Assembly: GCF_001832885.1 (NCBI RefSeq)
Contig: NZ_MKIQ01000026.1
Location: 83,376 to 147,375, forward strand
Reading direction: 5' to 3'
DNA length: 64,000 nt
Origin: Floricoccus penangensis
GTDB lineage: Bacteria; Bacillota; Bacilli; Lactobacillales; Streptococcaceae
Shown: positions 52,952 to 63,008 of the stretch, piece after piece
How the letters are laid out: every line of letters begins with the position of its first letter
How positions within the stretch are numbered: the stretch's first letter is position 1
The notes under the pieces: model-generated
Told to the model about the DNA's origin: nothing
Seen by the model: only the letters and a program-made list of their open reading frames with translations
The model's database searches: none
Program-made: the position numbers and the translations under genes

Positions 52952-53125
52952 AATATTTATGTCTAAGTATACTTTCGAGTATGCTTTTTCTTTTGTAATA
53001 CATTGGTAAAATGATATTTTTTACTAAAAACTTTGCTCAATAGCTTAATAGTTTAAGATTTATAGACGTTTAGTAAAATATATTTATGGCAAAATACCTA
53101 TACAATGACTGAGAGAAGAGTCAAT

Positions 53126-53154
53126 AAAAAACTCCAATTAATATTGGAGTTTTT
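53126..53154. terminator. bidirectional terminator (thiI side / pbp1b)
   Basis: AAAAACTCCAAT and ATTGGAGTTTTT form a 12-bp stem with a TAAT loop; it ends pbp1b on the minus strand. The preceding 52991-53125 holds no gene. Confidence 0.8.
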
Positions 53155-53157
53155 GTA

Positions 53158-55539
53158 TTATCTATTATTTCTATTGCTATACCCATTGAAGTTAACGATT
53201 TTACTCCACGCATCAGCATAGTTTGCATCGCTTCCACCAATTGCAAAACGATATTGAGTAATAGGTGCACCTTCGGATGTTGCCCAGTGACTTGTAGTTG
53301 TTTCACCACTTAGGGTTATTGTAATTGGTCCACCTTCAACCTTACCTGGTTTTTCACCTGTAGACGTTAAGACAGTACTCTTTGTTACACTTGGATCGAG
53401 TTCAAATTTCTGTCCATCTCCAAAGATACCAGCTTTAGAATTGTTAATAGCTGTAACAAGATTAGCCATATAGTTGGCTTGATTAACAACACCAGTTCCA
53501 CTACCTAGAGGAGTATTATCATCATGACCAATCCATCCTCCTAGTGTCACAGTTGGACTTGAAAGTAAGAGCCAAGCATCTGTGTAATCTTCACTAGTAC
53601 CGGTTTTACCTGTCCAATCAATAGATGATACTAAATTGGGATTTGCACTAGACAGATAGTCAATAAATTTAGTGGTTTCTTTCGAACGAATGGGACCACG
53701 TAATAATTCATTCATTATACTTGCAGTAGCTTTTGAGAATACTTTAGTCGGATTAGACTTCCATTCATATATAACTTTACCACTATCATCAGAAATCTTT
53801 TGAACCACATGTTGTTTTTGATATTCACCATGGTTTGCTAGAGTTTGATAACCGTTGGTTTGTTGGACTACTGATTGGTCAATTCCTCCCCCAATAGGTA
53901 AGCTTTCGATACTATAATCTTCGACTTTGTACCCCATTTTTTCCATATATGGTTGAGAAGGCTTATTTTCTTTAAGCATTGTCTGATATAGCCAGTAGGC
54001 AGGTATATTTGTAGAAGCATTTAAAGCTGCTTGAACCGTCTGCATTTGATTAGTACCAGGATCACCTACGTGCATTATTGGTTGACCGCTTGAATAGGTT
54101 GCAGGATAGTCGCTTAATCGGCTTGCACTTCCGATAATTCCTTGATCAATAGCAGGTGCATAAGCTAATATTGGTTTAATACTAGAGCCAGGACTTCTTT
54201 TAGTATCAAAAGCGTGGTTATTTTGGTTTTCCTGATAGTTACGTCCACCAATAAAGCCTAGTACTGCACCGGTTTTATTGTCCATTAGTACGTTGCCAAC
54301 TTGAACCTGACCTGTTCCATCATCTAAGGAACCACCGAAATTTGCAACGGCAGTCTGCATAGCGTTATAAATTCCTTGGTCAACAGTCGATTGAACAGTA
54401 TATCCACCTTGTTGTAATTTTTGTAAAGCTAGTTTGCGGTATTCTTCTTTAGTAGAGTCATTTTTTTGATCACTTTCAGAGACTTTGTCTTCTTTTATTA
54501 AGTAGTCGTAGATATGATCAACAGCTTCGTCAATAATAGTGTAGTAGAGATAGTCATGACTGATTGTATCAGGTGCACTTGAAGGAATAAAATCTTTCTT
54601 TAGATCGTATGCCTTATATTCGTCATACTCCTTCTTATTGATGTAACCACTACGGTACATATTGAAAAGGACAGTATCTTTACGTTCGAGACCATAGGAT
54701 AAATTGTCTGGAGATTTGAGGCTTGCATCTGCAGCATAAGGACTGTAAGTAATTGGACTCTGTGGAAGACCGGCAATGAAGGCGGCTTGAGGCACATTTA
54801 CTTCAGAAGCGTTCTTTCCAAAAATTCCTTTTGCTGCTTCCTGTACACCTGCTATATTTTGCCCTTTATTGTTACGACCAAAAGGTGAAACATTAAGATA
54901 ATCAGTTAAAATTTGATCTTTAGAAAAATCTTTTTCAACAGCACGAGCATAAACAAATTCAGAAGCTTTACGTTGAAATGTAGGGCTATCTCCTAAAATT
55001 TGTTGTTTTATTAACTGTTGAGTTATAGTAGAACCACCACTTGAACTTCCAAGACCAACGACCTCTCCCAAGGTTGCACGAAGTATTGCTTTAGGGACAA
55101 CACCATTATGATTATTGAAATTTTCGTCCTCAGTTGAAATAATAGCATTTTTGATATTTTGAGAAATATCCTTGCTATCAACTTTAGTCCTAATAAGATC
55201 AGACGATACTGGGGAAATTAAATTATTGTTATTGTATACTAGCGAAGAAGTACCATGGATATTATTGATTTTCTTACCAAGTTCCTCCTTGCTTGGTACT
55301 TTTACATCATCAACTAAACTAGCAAAATATCCAGCCCCTAATCCACCAGCAAATAAGATTACTAATAGCAGGACAACTAAGAGAGTATATATAACACCTC
55401 TAGTAGACATAAATGCAATGCTAAAGAAATCTTTAGTTTTTTGCCACCATTCTTCTCCATTGACATTGCCTTTATTTTTGGTCAAGTCTTTTCTTTGAGA
55501 AGATGTATTTTGATTTTTTTCATTATTCTTATCACTCAT
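53158..55539 (-). CDS. pbp1b: class A penicillin-binding protein PBP1B
   Basis: Bifunctional peptidoglycan glycosyltransferase/transpeptidase, 793 aa. A cytoplasmic Asn/Lys-rich head and one membrane anchor (about 50-75) precede the GT51 domain, with TEDENFNNHNGVVPKAILRA and GGSTITQQLIKQ. The transpeptidase domain has the SxxK motif SPGSSIKPILAY, SxN-type STNIPAYW and KTGTSEDYTDAW. The Asn/Ser-rich C-terminus ends RNNR. In streptococci pbp1b lies divergent to tyrS, as here. Confidence 0.93.
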   Translation of the reverse strand: MSDKNNEKNQNTSSQRKDLTKNKGNVNGEEWWQKTKDFFSIAFMSTRGVIYTLLVVLLLVILFAGGLGAGYFASLVDDVKVPSKEELGKKINNIHGTSSLVYNNNNLISPVSSDLIRTKVDSKDISQNIKNAIISTEDENFNNHNGVVPKAILRATLGEVVGLGSSSGGSTITQQLIKQQILGDSPTFQRKASEFVYARAVEKDFSKDQILTDYLNVSPFGRNNKGQNIAGVQEAAKGIFGKNASEVNVPQAAFIAGLPQSPITYSPYAADASLKSPDNLSYGLERKDTVLFNMYRSGYINKKEYDEYKAYDLKKDFIPSSAPDTISHDYLYYTIIDEAVDHIYDYLIKEDKVSESDQKNDSTKEEYRKLALQKLQQGGYTVQSTVDQGIYNAMQTAVANFGGSLDDGTGQVQVGNVLMDNKTGAVLGFIGGRNYQENQNNHAFDTKRSPGSSIKPILAYAPAIDQGIIGSASRLSDYPATYSSGQPIMHVGDPGTNQMQTVQAALNASTNIPAYWLYQTMLKENKPSQPYMEKMGYKVEDYSIESLPIGGGIDQSVVQQTNGYQTLANHGEYQKQHVVQKISDDSGKVIYEWKSNPTKVFSKATASIMNELLRGPIRSKETTKFIDYLSSANPNLVSSIDWTGKTGTSEDYTDAWLLLSSPTVTLGGWIGHDDNTPLGSGTGVVNQANYMANLVTAINNSKAGIFGDGQKFELDPSVTKSTVLTSTGEKPGKVEGGPITITLSGETTTSHWATSEGAPITQYRFAIGGSDANYADAWSKIVNFNGYSNRNNR

Positions 55540-55624
55540 ACCGCAATTATACCAAAAATGTTAGTAATCGGCTAACTAGTTAGAATAAAATAATCGAAAA
55601 TTTATAACAAAAGTTGTAGATTTT

Positions 55625-55699
55625 TGCTATAATTAGAATATTAATTTTAAAAAATACTCTTGAGCTTTAAAATACATTGTATTTAATTAATAGAGTATA
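55625..55699 (+). promoter_or_regulatory. tyrS promoter and leader hairpin
   Basis: An extended -10 TGCTATAAT (-10 at 55628-55633) precedes a leader where ATACTCT (55654-55660) pairs with AGAGTAT (55692-55698), enclosing the palindrome AAATACA-T-TGTATTT (55670-55684). It ends just before the AAGGAGG ribosome site. There is no T-box consensus, so this is not the usual tRNA-sensing leader. Confidence 0.55.
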
Positions 55700-55720
55700 A
55701 AAAAACAAGGAGGTTATAGC

Positions 55721-56974
55721 ATGGAAATTTTTGATGAATTAGTCGAACGTGGCTTAGTTTTTCAAACTACTGATGAAGACGCTTTAAGAAAAGCACTACA
55801 AGAAGGGAGTGTTTCTTTCTATACAGGCTATGACCCTACAGCTGATAGTCTTCATTTGGGACATTTAGTTCCAATTTTAAATATGCGTCGCTTGCAACTT
55901 GCGGGTCACCGTCCGATAGCTCTTGTAGGTGGAGCAACTGGTATGATCGGAGATCCTAGCTTCAAGGATACTGAACGTTCACTCCAAACGACTGAAACTG
56001 TTTTGGAATGGACGAAAGGAATTAAAAAACAACTAGAACGCTTTTTAGACTTTGAAGGTGATAATGCCGCAGTAATGGCAAATAATTACGATTGGTTTAG
56101 TAAAATTAACGTCTTAGAATTCCTACGGGATGTTGGTAAACACTTTACTATCAATAATATGATGAGTAAGGAGTCTGTTAAGAGTCGTATAGAGTCAGGG
56201 ATTTCATATACTGAATTTGCATACCAACTATTACAGGGTTATGATTTTTACTTCTTAAACCAAGACCAAGGAGTTACTCTTCAGGTTGGTGGAAGTGACC
56301 AATGGGGTAATATGGTTGCCGGTACTGAATTAATTCGTAAAAAAACAGGTGAAACCGCTCATGTAATTACAGTGCCACTTATTACTGATTCAACAGGTAA
56401 GAAATTTGGTAAGTCAGAAGGTAACGCGGTTTGGCTTGACGCTGATAAGACGTCACCATATGAATTCTACCAGTTTTGGTTGAATGTAGCAGATGCTGAT
56501 GTTGTTAAATTCTTGAAAATTTTTACTTTCCTAAGTCTTGAAGAAATTGAAGAAATTGGTAAAGAATTTGAAGCTGCTCCTCATGAAAGACTTGGACAAA
56601 AAGTTCTTGCTAGAGAAGTAGTAACATTAGTTCATGGTAAAGATGCTTATGAACAAGCAGTTAAAATTTCTGAGCAATTATTTTCAGGAAACATTAAAGA
56701 ACTTTCAGTTTCAGAAATTAAACAAGGTTTGAAGGATGTACCAAATTATGCTGTTAAACCAGAAGATAATTTAAATATTGTTGATATTCTAGTAACTGCA
56801 AAAATTTCCCCTTCGAAACGACAAGCGCGTGAAGATATTCAAAACGGTGCTATCTATATTAACGGAGAGCGTCAAACTGATACAAATTATACTTTGACAA
56901 ATGAAGATAAACTTGAAAATGAATTGACAGTTATTCGTCGTGGTAAGAAAAAATACTCAATTTTGACTTACTAA
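55721..56974 (+). CDS. tyrS: tyrosyl-tRNA synthetase
   Basis: Class I aminoacyl-tRNA synthetase, 417 aa. The HIGH-type motif is [10 protein letters not shown] near residue 45 and the KMSKS-type motif is KFGKSEG near 230. Tyrosine-recognition segments [15 protein letters not shown] and GGSDQWGN are present. The C-terminal S4-like domain (about 350-417) has [25 protein letters not shown] precedes the ATG. Full length and intact. Confidence 0.97.
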   Translation: MEIFDELVERGLVFQTTDEDALRKALQEGSVSFYTGYDPTADSLHLGHLVPILNMRRLQLAGHRPIALVGGATGMIGDPSFKDTERSLQTTETVLEWTKGIKKQLERFLDFEGDNAAVMANNYDWFSKINVLEFLRDVGKHFTINNMMSKESVKSRIESGISYTEFAYQLLQGYDFYFLNQDQGVTLQVGGSDQWGNMVAGTELIRKKTGETAHVITVPLITDSTGKKFGKSEGNAVWLDADKTSPYEFYQFWLNVADADVVKFLKIFTFLSLEEIEEIGKEFEAAPHERLGQKVLAREVVTLVHGKDAYEQAVKISEQLFSGNIKELSVSEIKQGLKDVPNYAVKPEDNLNIVDILVTAKISPSKRQAREDIQNGAIYINGERQTDTNYTLTNEDKLENELTVIRRGKKKYSILTY

Positions 56975-56982
56975 ACATATTA

Positions 56983-57016
56983 AAAAATTGAAGTACTTAT
57001 GCTTCAATTTTTTTTA
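56983..57016 (+). terminator. tyrS terminator
   Basis: AAAAATTGAAG and CTTCAATTTTTTTT pair around an 8-nt loop. Confidence 0.8.
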
Positions 57017-57033
57017 TTCATATAAATATAAAT

Positions 57034-57058
57034 AAAAAAGACTGATAAATTATCAGTC
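57034..57058 (-). terminator. def terminator
   Basis: On the minus strand GACTGATAA and TTATCAGTC pair with almost no loop, followed by TTTTTT. Confidence 0.75.
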
Positions 57059-57083
57059 AATAAATATTATATTTTTAGCAAGA

Positions 57084-57728
57084 CTAATCAAGTAATAGCA
57101 TACCTTCTGTAGTAGCAAATGGGTTTTTAGGGTTAATGCGGTCAAAGAACATAATGCCATTAATATGATCAATCTCATGTTGAACAACTATTGCATTATA
57201 TCCCTTTAGTTTAATTTTTTTCTTATTTCCTTCTTTGTCAAAATATTCTATTGTTGCACGAGCATGACGGATAACATATCCAGGGATATCTCTATCTACT
57301 GATAGACATCCTTCCCCTTCAGCAAGAGCAGCATCTTGTACTGAATGAGAAACAACACGAGGATTATACATTACAGTTGCAAGGCTATAAGCTTCTTTAG
57401 GGGGGATGACAACTTCTTCCCCTTTTTCGTTTTCTTCAATTTCTTCTGCATTTGGTACTAGGACAGCGATGATTTTACGAGAAATATCTAGTTGAGGTGC
57501 TGCAATACCCACTCCAGCACGAAGTCCCATTTTTTCAGCAGTAACTTCATCTTGAGAATTTCTTAAAAAATTAAGCATTTTTTCTCCCAAAATGATATTT
57601 TCATCAGATAAAGGGAATTCAACATCAGCCGCAATTTCACGTAAAGTGGGATTTCCTTCCCTAATAATATCATCCATATCTATTAAATGACCAGCAGAGG
57701 TCAATTTTTTAATTGTTTGAGTTTCCAA
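57084..57728 (-). CDS. def: peptide deformylase, type 2
   Basis: Metalloenzyme that removes the N-formyl group from nascent proteins, 214 aa. Motif 1 [10 protein letters not shown], motif 2 EGCLSVDRD (Cys metal ligand) and motif 3 [12 protein letters not shown] (two His ligands and catalytic Glu) are complete. The long insert [18 protein letters not shown] is typical of Gram-positive type 2 enzymes. The start is a TTG with GAAGGAGAA 6 nt upstream; the ATG 17 codons later has no comparable site. Confidence 0.94.
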   Translation of the reverse strand: METQTIKKLTSAGHLIDMDDIIREGNPTLREIAADVEFPLSDENIILGEKMLNFLRNSQDEVTAEKMGLRAGVGIAAPQLDISRKIIAVLVPNAEEIEENEKGEEVVIPPKEAYSLATVMYNPRVVSHSVQDAALAEGEGCLSVDRDIPGYVIRHARATIEYFDKEGNKKKIKLKGYNAIVVQHEIDHINGIMFFDRINPKNPFATTEGMLLLD

Positions 57729-57864
57729 AACGTTCTCCTTCTAATATTGTCAATCTTTATATCTATAATTTGACACTTTTTATCATAAAATACAAGCTAA
57801 ATGCATAAATAAATGCTTGATTACTTGAAATTTCAATAATAATAGTTTATCATAATTAGGTAGT

Positions 57865-57941
57865 TTTCTACAAGAAGGCATCTTGGTAATACGCGTGCCA
57901 AACGTTAACTCGGATGTACTTAAAATTAAAGGAGAAATAAC
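57865..57941 (+). promoter_or_regulatory. rpsO leader, candidate S15-binding element
   Basis: The short leader can form GGCA/TGCC across TCTTGGTAATACGCG (about 57878-57900) and CATC/GATG across a wider span (about 57880-57916), with AACGTT between. S15 represses its own mRNA through such small junctions in several bacteria. The match is structural impression only; nothing here proves S15 binding. Confidence 0.35.
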
Positions 57942-58211
57942 ATGGCAATCTCAAAAGAGAAAAAAAATGAAATTATCGCAAAATACGCTCGTCACGAAGG
58001 TGATACTGGTTCACCAGAAGTACAAATCGCTGTACTAACTTGGGAAATCAACCACCTGAACGATCATATTAAATCACATAAAAAAGACCACGCTACATAC
58101 CGTGGGTTAATGAAAAAAATCGGTCACCGTCGTAATCTTTTAGGTTACCTACGTGAAAAAGATGTTCAACGTTACCGTGAACTAATTTCTTCATTAGGAC
58201 TACGTCGTTAA
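57942..58211 (+). CDS. rpsO: 30S ribosomal protein S15
   Basis: Small-subunit protein S15, 89 aa, normal length. [39 protein letters not shown] and [20 protein letters not shown] carry the 16S/23S rRNA-binding residues. AAAGGAG lies 8 nt before the ATG. Monocistronic with terminator. Codon usage is that of a strongly expressed gene. Confidence 0.97.
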   Translation: MAISKEKKNEIIAKYARHEGDTGSPEVQIAVLTWEINHLNDHIKSHKKDHATYRGLMKKIGHRRNLLGYLREKDVQRYRELISSLGLRR

Positions 58212-58223
58212 TAAGCGTCGTTA

Positions 58224-58250
58224 AAACCACTTCGGTGGTTTTTTTGTTTT
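58224..58250 (+). terminator. rpsO terminator
   Basis: AAAACCAC and GTGGTTTT pair around a TTCG tetraloop, followed by a T-run. Confidence 0.88.
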
Positions 58251-58337
58251 TATTATTTTAGACTTTTGAATAATTTAATTATAAATGCTTCCATGTTATA
58301 ATGGAGCTAGAGATACTTGTCATAGATGGGAATAGTA

Positions 58338-58847
58338 ATGGATAAAAATAAAATAGAAGTGATTATTAGAAATGTAGAAGCAAATGATATTGATGATGTA
58401 ATGCGTGTTGAAATCGACAATTTTGGTAACGTAGCGACAACTCGTGAGGCTATGGAAGAAAGGGCTGAAAAAACGCCTGATACCTTTTACATTGCAGAAG
58501 TTGATGGTGAATTTGCTGGATATATGGAAGGTGCTGTAATCAAGGATAAACATTTAGCAGATGAATTATTTAGTCATGTTGAAGAAAACCCTGAAAATGG
58601 TGGCTATATTGCTATAACTAGCCTTTCAATTGATGAAAAATTCCAAGGAGCTGGAATTGGAGACGCCTTGATTCAAGCAATGAAAGATTTAGCTATGGAA
58701 ACTAAAAGAAAAGGAATTACTCTGACTTGTCACGATTATCTTATCAAATATTATGAAAAAAAAGGTTTTACATATGACGGAGAGTCGAAATCAAACCTCG
58801 GTGGTGAAGAATGGTTTAACATGATTTGGAAAGTTGGTGAAAAATAG
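58338..58847 (+). CDS. GNAT-family N-acetyltransferase
   Basis: GNAT acetyltransferase, 169 aa from this start. The acetyl-CoA loop is FQGAGIGDALIQAMKDLA (the Q/RxxGxG/A pattern), with FYIAEVDGEFAGYMEGAVI and the C-terminal HDYLIKYYEKKGF, similar to serotonin N-acetyltransferase-like (AANAT-type) bacterial enzymes. The start at 58338 uses GGGAA as ribosome site; an ATG 12 bp earlier contains that site. It is immediately followed by ytxK (TAG ATG) as the first gene of ytxK-ackA. Substrate unknown. Confidence 0.85.
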   Translation: MDKNKIEVIIRNVEANDIDDVMRVEIDNFGNVATTREAMEERAEKTPDTFYIAEVDGEFAGYMEGAVIKDKHLADELFSHVEENPENGGYIAITSLSIDEKFQGAGIGDALIQAMKDLAMETKRKGITLTCHDYLIKYYEKKGFTYDGESKSNLGGEEWFNMIWKVGEK

Positions 58848-59783
58848 ATGGATATTCAAAAAGTAGAAGAAGCTTTTAATTTAATTATTGAAAATACACA
58901 AACTCTTGAGCAAGAATTACATACGCATTTCTACGATGCTTTGATTGAGCAAAATGTTGCTTATGTGGAAGGTAAATCTTCAAACGAGACGGTTGAAAAA
59001 AATAATGAGAAACTTCATTCTTTAAATCTTAGTCAGCAAGAGTGGCAGAAAGCATTCCAATTTGTTCTAATAAAAGGAGGCCAATTTGCAAAATTACAGG
59101 CAAATCATCAATTTACTCCTGATAGTATTGCTTATATTATCAATTTTATAATTGATACATTAAAACCACAAAAAGACATATCGATAGTCGAACTTGGGTC
59201 GGGTACTGGTAACATGGCATCAACACTTTTATCAAATTCTGATAAGAATATATTTTATATAGGTATAGAAGTCGATGATCTTTTGATTGATTTAGCAGCA
59301 AGTATTGCTGATGTTATGAAACTTAAGGTTGAATTTATGCAACAGGATGCTGTTAAACCGCTTCTAATTGAACCTAGTGATGTAGTTATAAGTGACTTAC
59401 CAATTGGTTTTTATCCCGATGATGAAGAAGCGTCAAATTTTCAAGTTGCAACGGATAAAGATGAACATACCTACGCTCACCATTTATTGATGGAACAGGC
59501 ACTTAATTATCTAAAAGATGATGGTATTGCTATTTTCCTTGCTCCTGTAGATTTATTGACTAGTGGACAGGCAGATGAATTAAAGGGATGGATGAAAGAT
59601 TCAGCACACTTATCAGCATTGATTGCCTTACCACAAAATCTATTTAAGAATTCTCCTAAGGCAATTTTTGTATTCGATAAAAAAATCACAAATAAACCTA
59701 CTTTTGTATATAACTTATCAAGCCTAACTGAGACAGAAATAGTACAGCAATTTATGGCTGAATTCACAAAGAATGTGTTATAA
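58848..59783 (+). CDS. ytxK: class I SAM-dependent methyltransferase (YtxK-like)
   Basis: Putative N6-adenine-type methyltransferase fold, 311 aa. The SAM-binding motif I IVELGSGTGNMASTLL, an acidic motif II IGIEVDD and motif IV VISDLPIGFYPDD are present; the usual NPPY is replaced by SDLP, as in the YtxK family. It always lies just upstream of ackA in streptococci and bacilli. Its substrate is unknown. Its stop overlaps the ackA -10 box. Confidence 0.87.
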   Translation: MDIQKVEEAFNLIIENTQTLEQELHTHFYDALIEQNVAYVEGKSSNETVEKNNEKLHSLNLSQQEWQKAFQFVLIKGGQFAKLQANHQFTPDSIAYIINFIIDTLKPQKDISIVELGSGTGNMASTLLSNSDKNIFYIGIEVDDLLIDLAASIADVMKLKVEFMQQDAVKPLLIEPSDVVISDLPIGFYPDDEEASNFQVATDKDEHTYAHHLLMEQALNYLKDDGIAIFLAPVDLLTSGQADELKGWMKDSAHLSALIALPQNLFKNSPKAIFVFDKKITNKPTFVYNLSSLTETEIVQQFMAEFTKNVL

Positions 59784-59803
59784 TTAATTCGAAAACGGTT
59801 ACA
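59779..59803 (+). promoter_or_regulatory. ackA promoter with a cre-like site at the transcription start
   Basis: An extended -10 TGTTATAAT (-10 59779-59784) is followed by CGAAAACGGTTACA (59790-59803), which matches the CcpA operator TGWAANCGNTNWCA at all but the first base. It overlaps the expected start, a position that normally gives repression rather than activation. Confidence 0.65.
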
Positions 59804-59845
59804 AGTAAATTCGTTGAATGATTTTAAGAATTAGGAGATTTAAAA

Positions 59846-61036
59846 ATGTCAAAAACAATTGCAATTAACGCTGGAAGTTCAAGTCTTAAATGGCAACTAT
59901 ATGAGATGCCTCAAGAAGAAGTATTAGCTCAAGGTCTTATCGAGCGTGTTGGACTTCCTCAATCTATTTCAACAGTTAAATGGGGAGATGAAAAAGATAC
60001 TCAAACTCTTGATATTCCAAATCATGAAGAAGCAGTAAAAATCCTTTTAGATGACCTAATCCGTCTTGGAATTATTTCATCATATGATGAAATAACAGGA
60101 GTTGGTCACCGTGTTGTTGCTGGTGGTGAAATCTTCAAAAAATCAACTCTTATCGATGATAAAGTAATGGAAGAAATTGCTGAATTATCTGAGTTGGCTC
60201 CTCTTCATAACCCTGCTAACTTACAAGGAATTAAAGCATTTAAACACCTACTTCCAAACATTACTAGTGTAGCTGTATTTGATACTGCTTTCCACACTAC
60301 AATGCCAGAAAAAGCTTATCGTTACCCAATGCCAAATAAATACTATACTGATTATTCAGTTCGTAAATATGGTGCTCACGGAACAAGCCATCAATATGTA
60401 AGCCAAAAAGCTGCTGAGATTCTTGGAAAAGATATCAAAGATCTTAAGATTATCACATGTCACCTTGGAAATGGTGGATCAATTACTGCTGTTGACGGTG
60501 GAAAATCAGTCGATACTTCAATGGGATTCACTCCACTTGCAGGAATTATGATGGGAACTCGTTCTGGCGATATCGATCCTTCAATTTTCCCATACATCAT
60601 CTCTAAAGATGAAAACCTAGAGACTGCTCAAGACGTTGTTGATATGCTAAACAAACAATCAGGTCTTCTTGGAATCAGTGATATCTCAAGTGATATGCGT
60701 GATGTTGAAGAAGGAATTAAAGAAGGAAATGAAAAAGCTATTTTAGCTTATGAAATGTATCTTGACCGTGTTGAAAAATATATTGGTCAATACTTTGCAG
60801 TATTAAATGGAGCTGATGCAATTGTATTTACAGCTGGTGTTGGTGAAAATGCTGCTGATATTCGTGAAAGAGTCGCTAAAGACTTAAGCTGGTTTGGTCT
60901 AACAATTGATCCAGTTAAGAATGTTCGTGGATACGAAGGTGTTATTTCAACTGATGACGCAAAAGTTAAAGTTCTTGCAATCCCAACTGACGAAGAGTTA
61001 GTTATTGCACGTGATGTTCAAAGCTTCCAAGACTAA
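59846..61036 (+). CDS. ackA: acetate kinase
   Basis: Makes ATP and acetate from acetyl phosphate, 396 aa, standard length. N-terminal [52 protein letters not shown] and the C-terminal [14 protein letters not shown] are the conserved acetokinase motifs. TAGGAG precedes the ATG. The unit GNAT-ytxK-ackA is followed by a terminator. A cre-like site suggests control by CcpA. Confidence 0.97.
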   Translation: MSKTIAINAGSSSLKWQLYEMPQEEVLAQGLIERVGLPQSISTVKWGDEKDTQTLDIPNHEEAVKILLDDLIRLGIISSYDEITGVGHRVVAGGEIFKKSTLIDDKVMEEIAELSELAPLHNPANLQGIKAFKHLLPNITSVAVFDTAFHTTMPEKAYRYPMPNKYYTDYSVRKYGAHGTSHQYVSQKAAEILGKDIKDLKIITCHLGNGGSITAVDGGKSVDTSMGFTPLAGIMMGTRSGDIDPSIFPYIISKDENLETAQDVVDMLNKQSGLLGISDISSDMRDVEEGIKEGNEKAILAYEMYLDRVEKYIGQYFAVLNGADAIVFTAGVGENAADIRERVAKDLSWFGLTIDPVKNVRGYEGVISTDDAKVKVLAIPTDEELVIARDVQSFQD

Positions 61037-61067
61037 TAAAATCCTTATTGAGAATTATAAATTAAAA

Positions 61068-61097
61068 TAAACCGCTAGAAATTAGTGGTTTATTTTT
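61068..61097 (+). terminator. ackA terminator
   Basis: AAACCGCTA and TTAGTGGTTT pair around GAAA, followed by ATTTTT. Confidence 0.75.
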
Positions 61098-61133
61098 ATA
61101 TAATCAAATTTACAAATTATAAGGGGTTAGAAT

Positions 61134-62918
61134 ATGAAATCAAGTTTAACTTTTATTAAATCAAACACCGATCAATTTTTTAAAAAATGGGATAGAACAA
61201 TTTTTCTATCACTGTTTATAAGTTTTTATTTGGACATAGTAATTTTTTTAGCAAATTTTGGATTTCATAAAGTGATGGAATGGAATGATATTCCTTATAT
61301 TTCCTACAATAATTTGGAAATATTCCTCACTAAACCATTTGCTTTATTAGGATTTATACTGATTTTTCTTTTTATAATCTTTTCGGTTTTTATTCAGTTT
61401 AGCTTTTTAATTAGAGGTATCAGTCAAATTGATAGTTCAACATTTCAAATTAGTAGAATTATCAAAGATACTTATAAATCTATACCACGTCTTTTTGGAC
61501 CATCCGCTATATTCTTAACTATATATTTCATTCTGGTAATTCCTTTTGCTGGAACAATTTTCAAAACAAAGTTGTTAGATAAGGTAGTTATTCCTCAATT
61601 TATTTTAGATTTCCTATCAAACAATGGGTGGATAGCGTTAGGTATTGCAGTACTCTCGATTGCGATTGCTTATATTGGTTTGAGGTTGATGTTTGTACTA
61701 CCTTTGATGATTATGAACGACATGAGTTTTACTCAGGCGATGAAGGAAAGTCTAGCTATTACTAAAAAAAAGTTTTGGTATTACACTCTTCGATTATTTA
61801 TTGTGTCAGCGATTTCTACAATTGTTGCAGTAATTGTATATATACTAGTTTATATATTCCAGTATATTGAAGACGGACTTGTTAAACCAATTCCTCTGAT
61901 TATGGGAATATTAAACCTATCTTTGGTACAATTAGTCAGTTTATTTGTTGTTTTGTGGGCTAATTATATTTTAATTCAGCTTCTCTTATCAAACGAAAAA
62001 GTTAAGCCTGATGCACTGATTAATCAAAAAGGTGTCAAGCAAACTCGTTTCCCAAGATGGCTTGTTATAACATTTGTTAGTTTTACAGTTTTCTTTTACG
62101 TTGTAGGGAATTGGATATTCTTAGTAGATACAGTTGAACATCCTGCTCTTAATATTTCACATCGTGGAGTTGATGCAGGATACGGTGTTCAAAATACTAT
62201 CCCAGCCTTGGAGCATACTATTAAAACAGCTCATCCTGATTATGTTGAAATGGATATTCAAGAGACATCTGATAAGAAATTTGTAGTTATGCATGACGAA
62301 AACTTGCGAGTTCTTACGGGAGTTAATAAGCGTCCACAAGAATTAACGCTCGCAGAGTTGACGAAACTTGTTGCAAAAGAAAATGGCTCTTCAGCTCCAG
62401 TTGTAAGTTTTGATGATTACTTGAAAGCAGCAAATTCTCATAAACAAAAACTTTTAGTTGAAATTAAGACTACACGTTATGATTCCAAAGACTATGTATC
62501 AAATTTTGTTAAACAGTATGAAAAAGAGCTGATGGATAATGGTCATGAAATACACTCACTTGACTATAATGCTGTAAAAGAAGTTAAGAAAAACAGTAAA
62601 CTCAAGACATACTTTATACTGCCTTATAATTTTATTTTTCCACGTACTGATGCAGATGGATATACGATGGAGCAAACAACTTTGAATGAGTCTTTTGTTG
62701 ATGAGGCACATCTGAGAAAACAAAATGTTTATGCTTGGACTGTTAACGACGTTGATAGCATGAAAAAAATGGCACTTATTAACGTCGATGGTATAATAAC
62801 TGATAATTCTTCGAATTTAAATGGTGTTATCAATGAGTTAAAAGAAAATCCTAAATTTGCAGATAAGATTTTAGACTATCTAGTTAGTGTTGATCTTGAC
62901 AAAAGTTTGGGTAATTAA
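61134..62918 (+). CDS. membrane-anchored glycerophosphodiester phosphodiesterase
   Basis: Two-part protein, 594 aa. The N-terminal ~335 residues form a multi-pass membrane domain (about seven segments) of the GDPD-associated membrane family. The C-terminal GDPD TIM-barrel starts ISHRGVDAGYGVQNTIPALE (catalytic HRG/E) with PDYVEMDIQETSD and VVMHDENLRVLTG (second His), and ends VYAWTVNDVDSMKKM, VDGIITDNSS. The barrel probably faces outward and hydrolyses glycerophosphodiesters or lipoteichoic-acid glycerol phosphate; orientation and substrate are inferred. GGGG-rich weak ribosome site. Confidence 0.9.
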   Translation: MKSSLTFIKSNTDQFFKKWDRTIFLSLFISFYLDIVIFLANFGFHKVMEWNDIPYISYNNLEIFLTKPFALLGFILIFLFIIFSVFIQFSFLIRGISQIDSSTFQISRIIKDTYKSIPRLFGPSAIFLTIYFILVIPFAGTIFKTKLLDKVVIPQFILDFLSNNGWIALGIAVLSIAIAYIGLRLMFVLPLMIMNDMSFTQAMKESLAITKKKFWYYTLRLFIVSAISTIVAVIVYILVYIFQYIEDGLVKPIPLIMGILNLSLVQLVSLFVVLWANYILIQLLLSNEKVKPDALINQKGVKQTRFPRWLVITFVSFTVFFYVVGNWIFLVDTVEHPALNISHRGVDAGYGVQNTIPALEHTIKTAHPDYVEMDIQETSDKKFVVMHDENLRVLTGVNKRPQELTLAELTKLVAKENGSSAPVVSFDDYLKAANSHKQKLLVEIKTTRYDSKDYVSNFVKQYEKELMDNGHEIHSLDYNAVKEVKKNSKLKTYFILPYNFIFPRTDADGYTMEQTTLNESFVDEAHLRKQNVYAWTVNDVDSMKKMALINVDGIITDNSSNLNGVINELKENPKFADKILDYLVSVDLDKSLGN

Positions 62919-63008
62919 TGCTGGAAACTTCATATGTTTACTTTAATCAATTTATTCTAAAAAGTTGAAGTTTTTAATATATGTTAAAATATAACAGTGA
63001 TTGCTGTG

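Noticed and set aside
55640..55720. T-box leader for tyrS
   Set aside because: No T-box sequence (UGGNACCGCG-like), no specifier-loop stem and too short.
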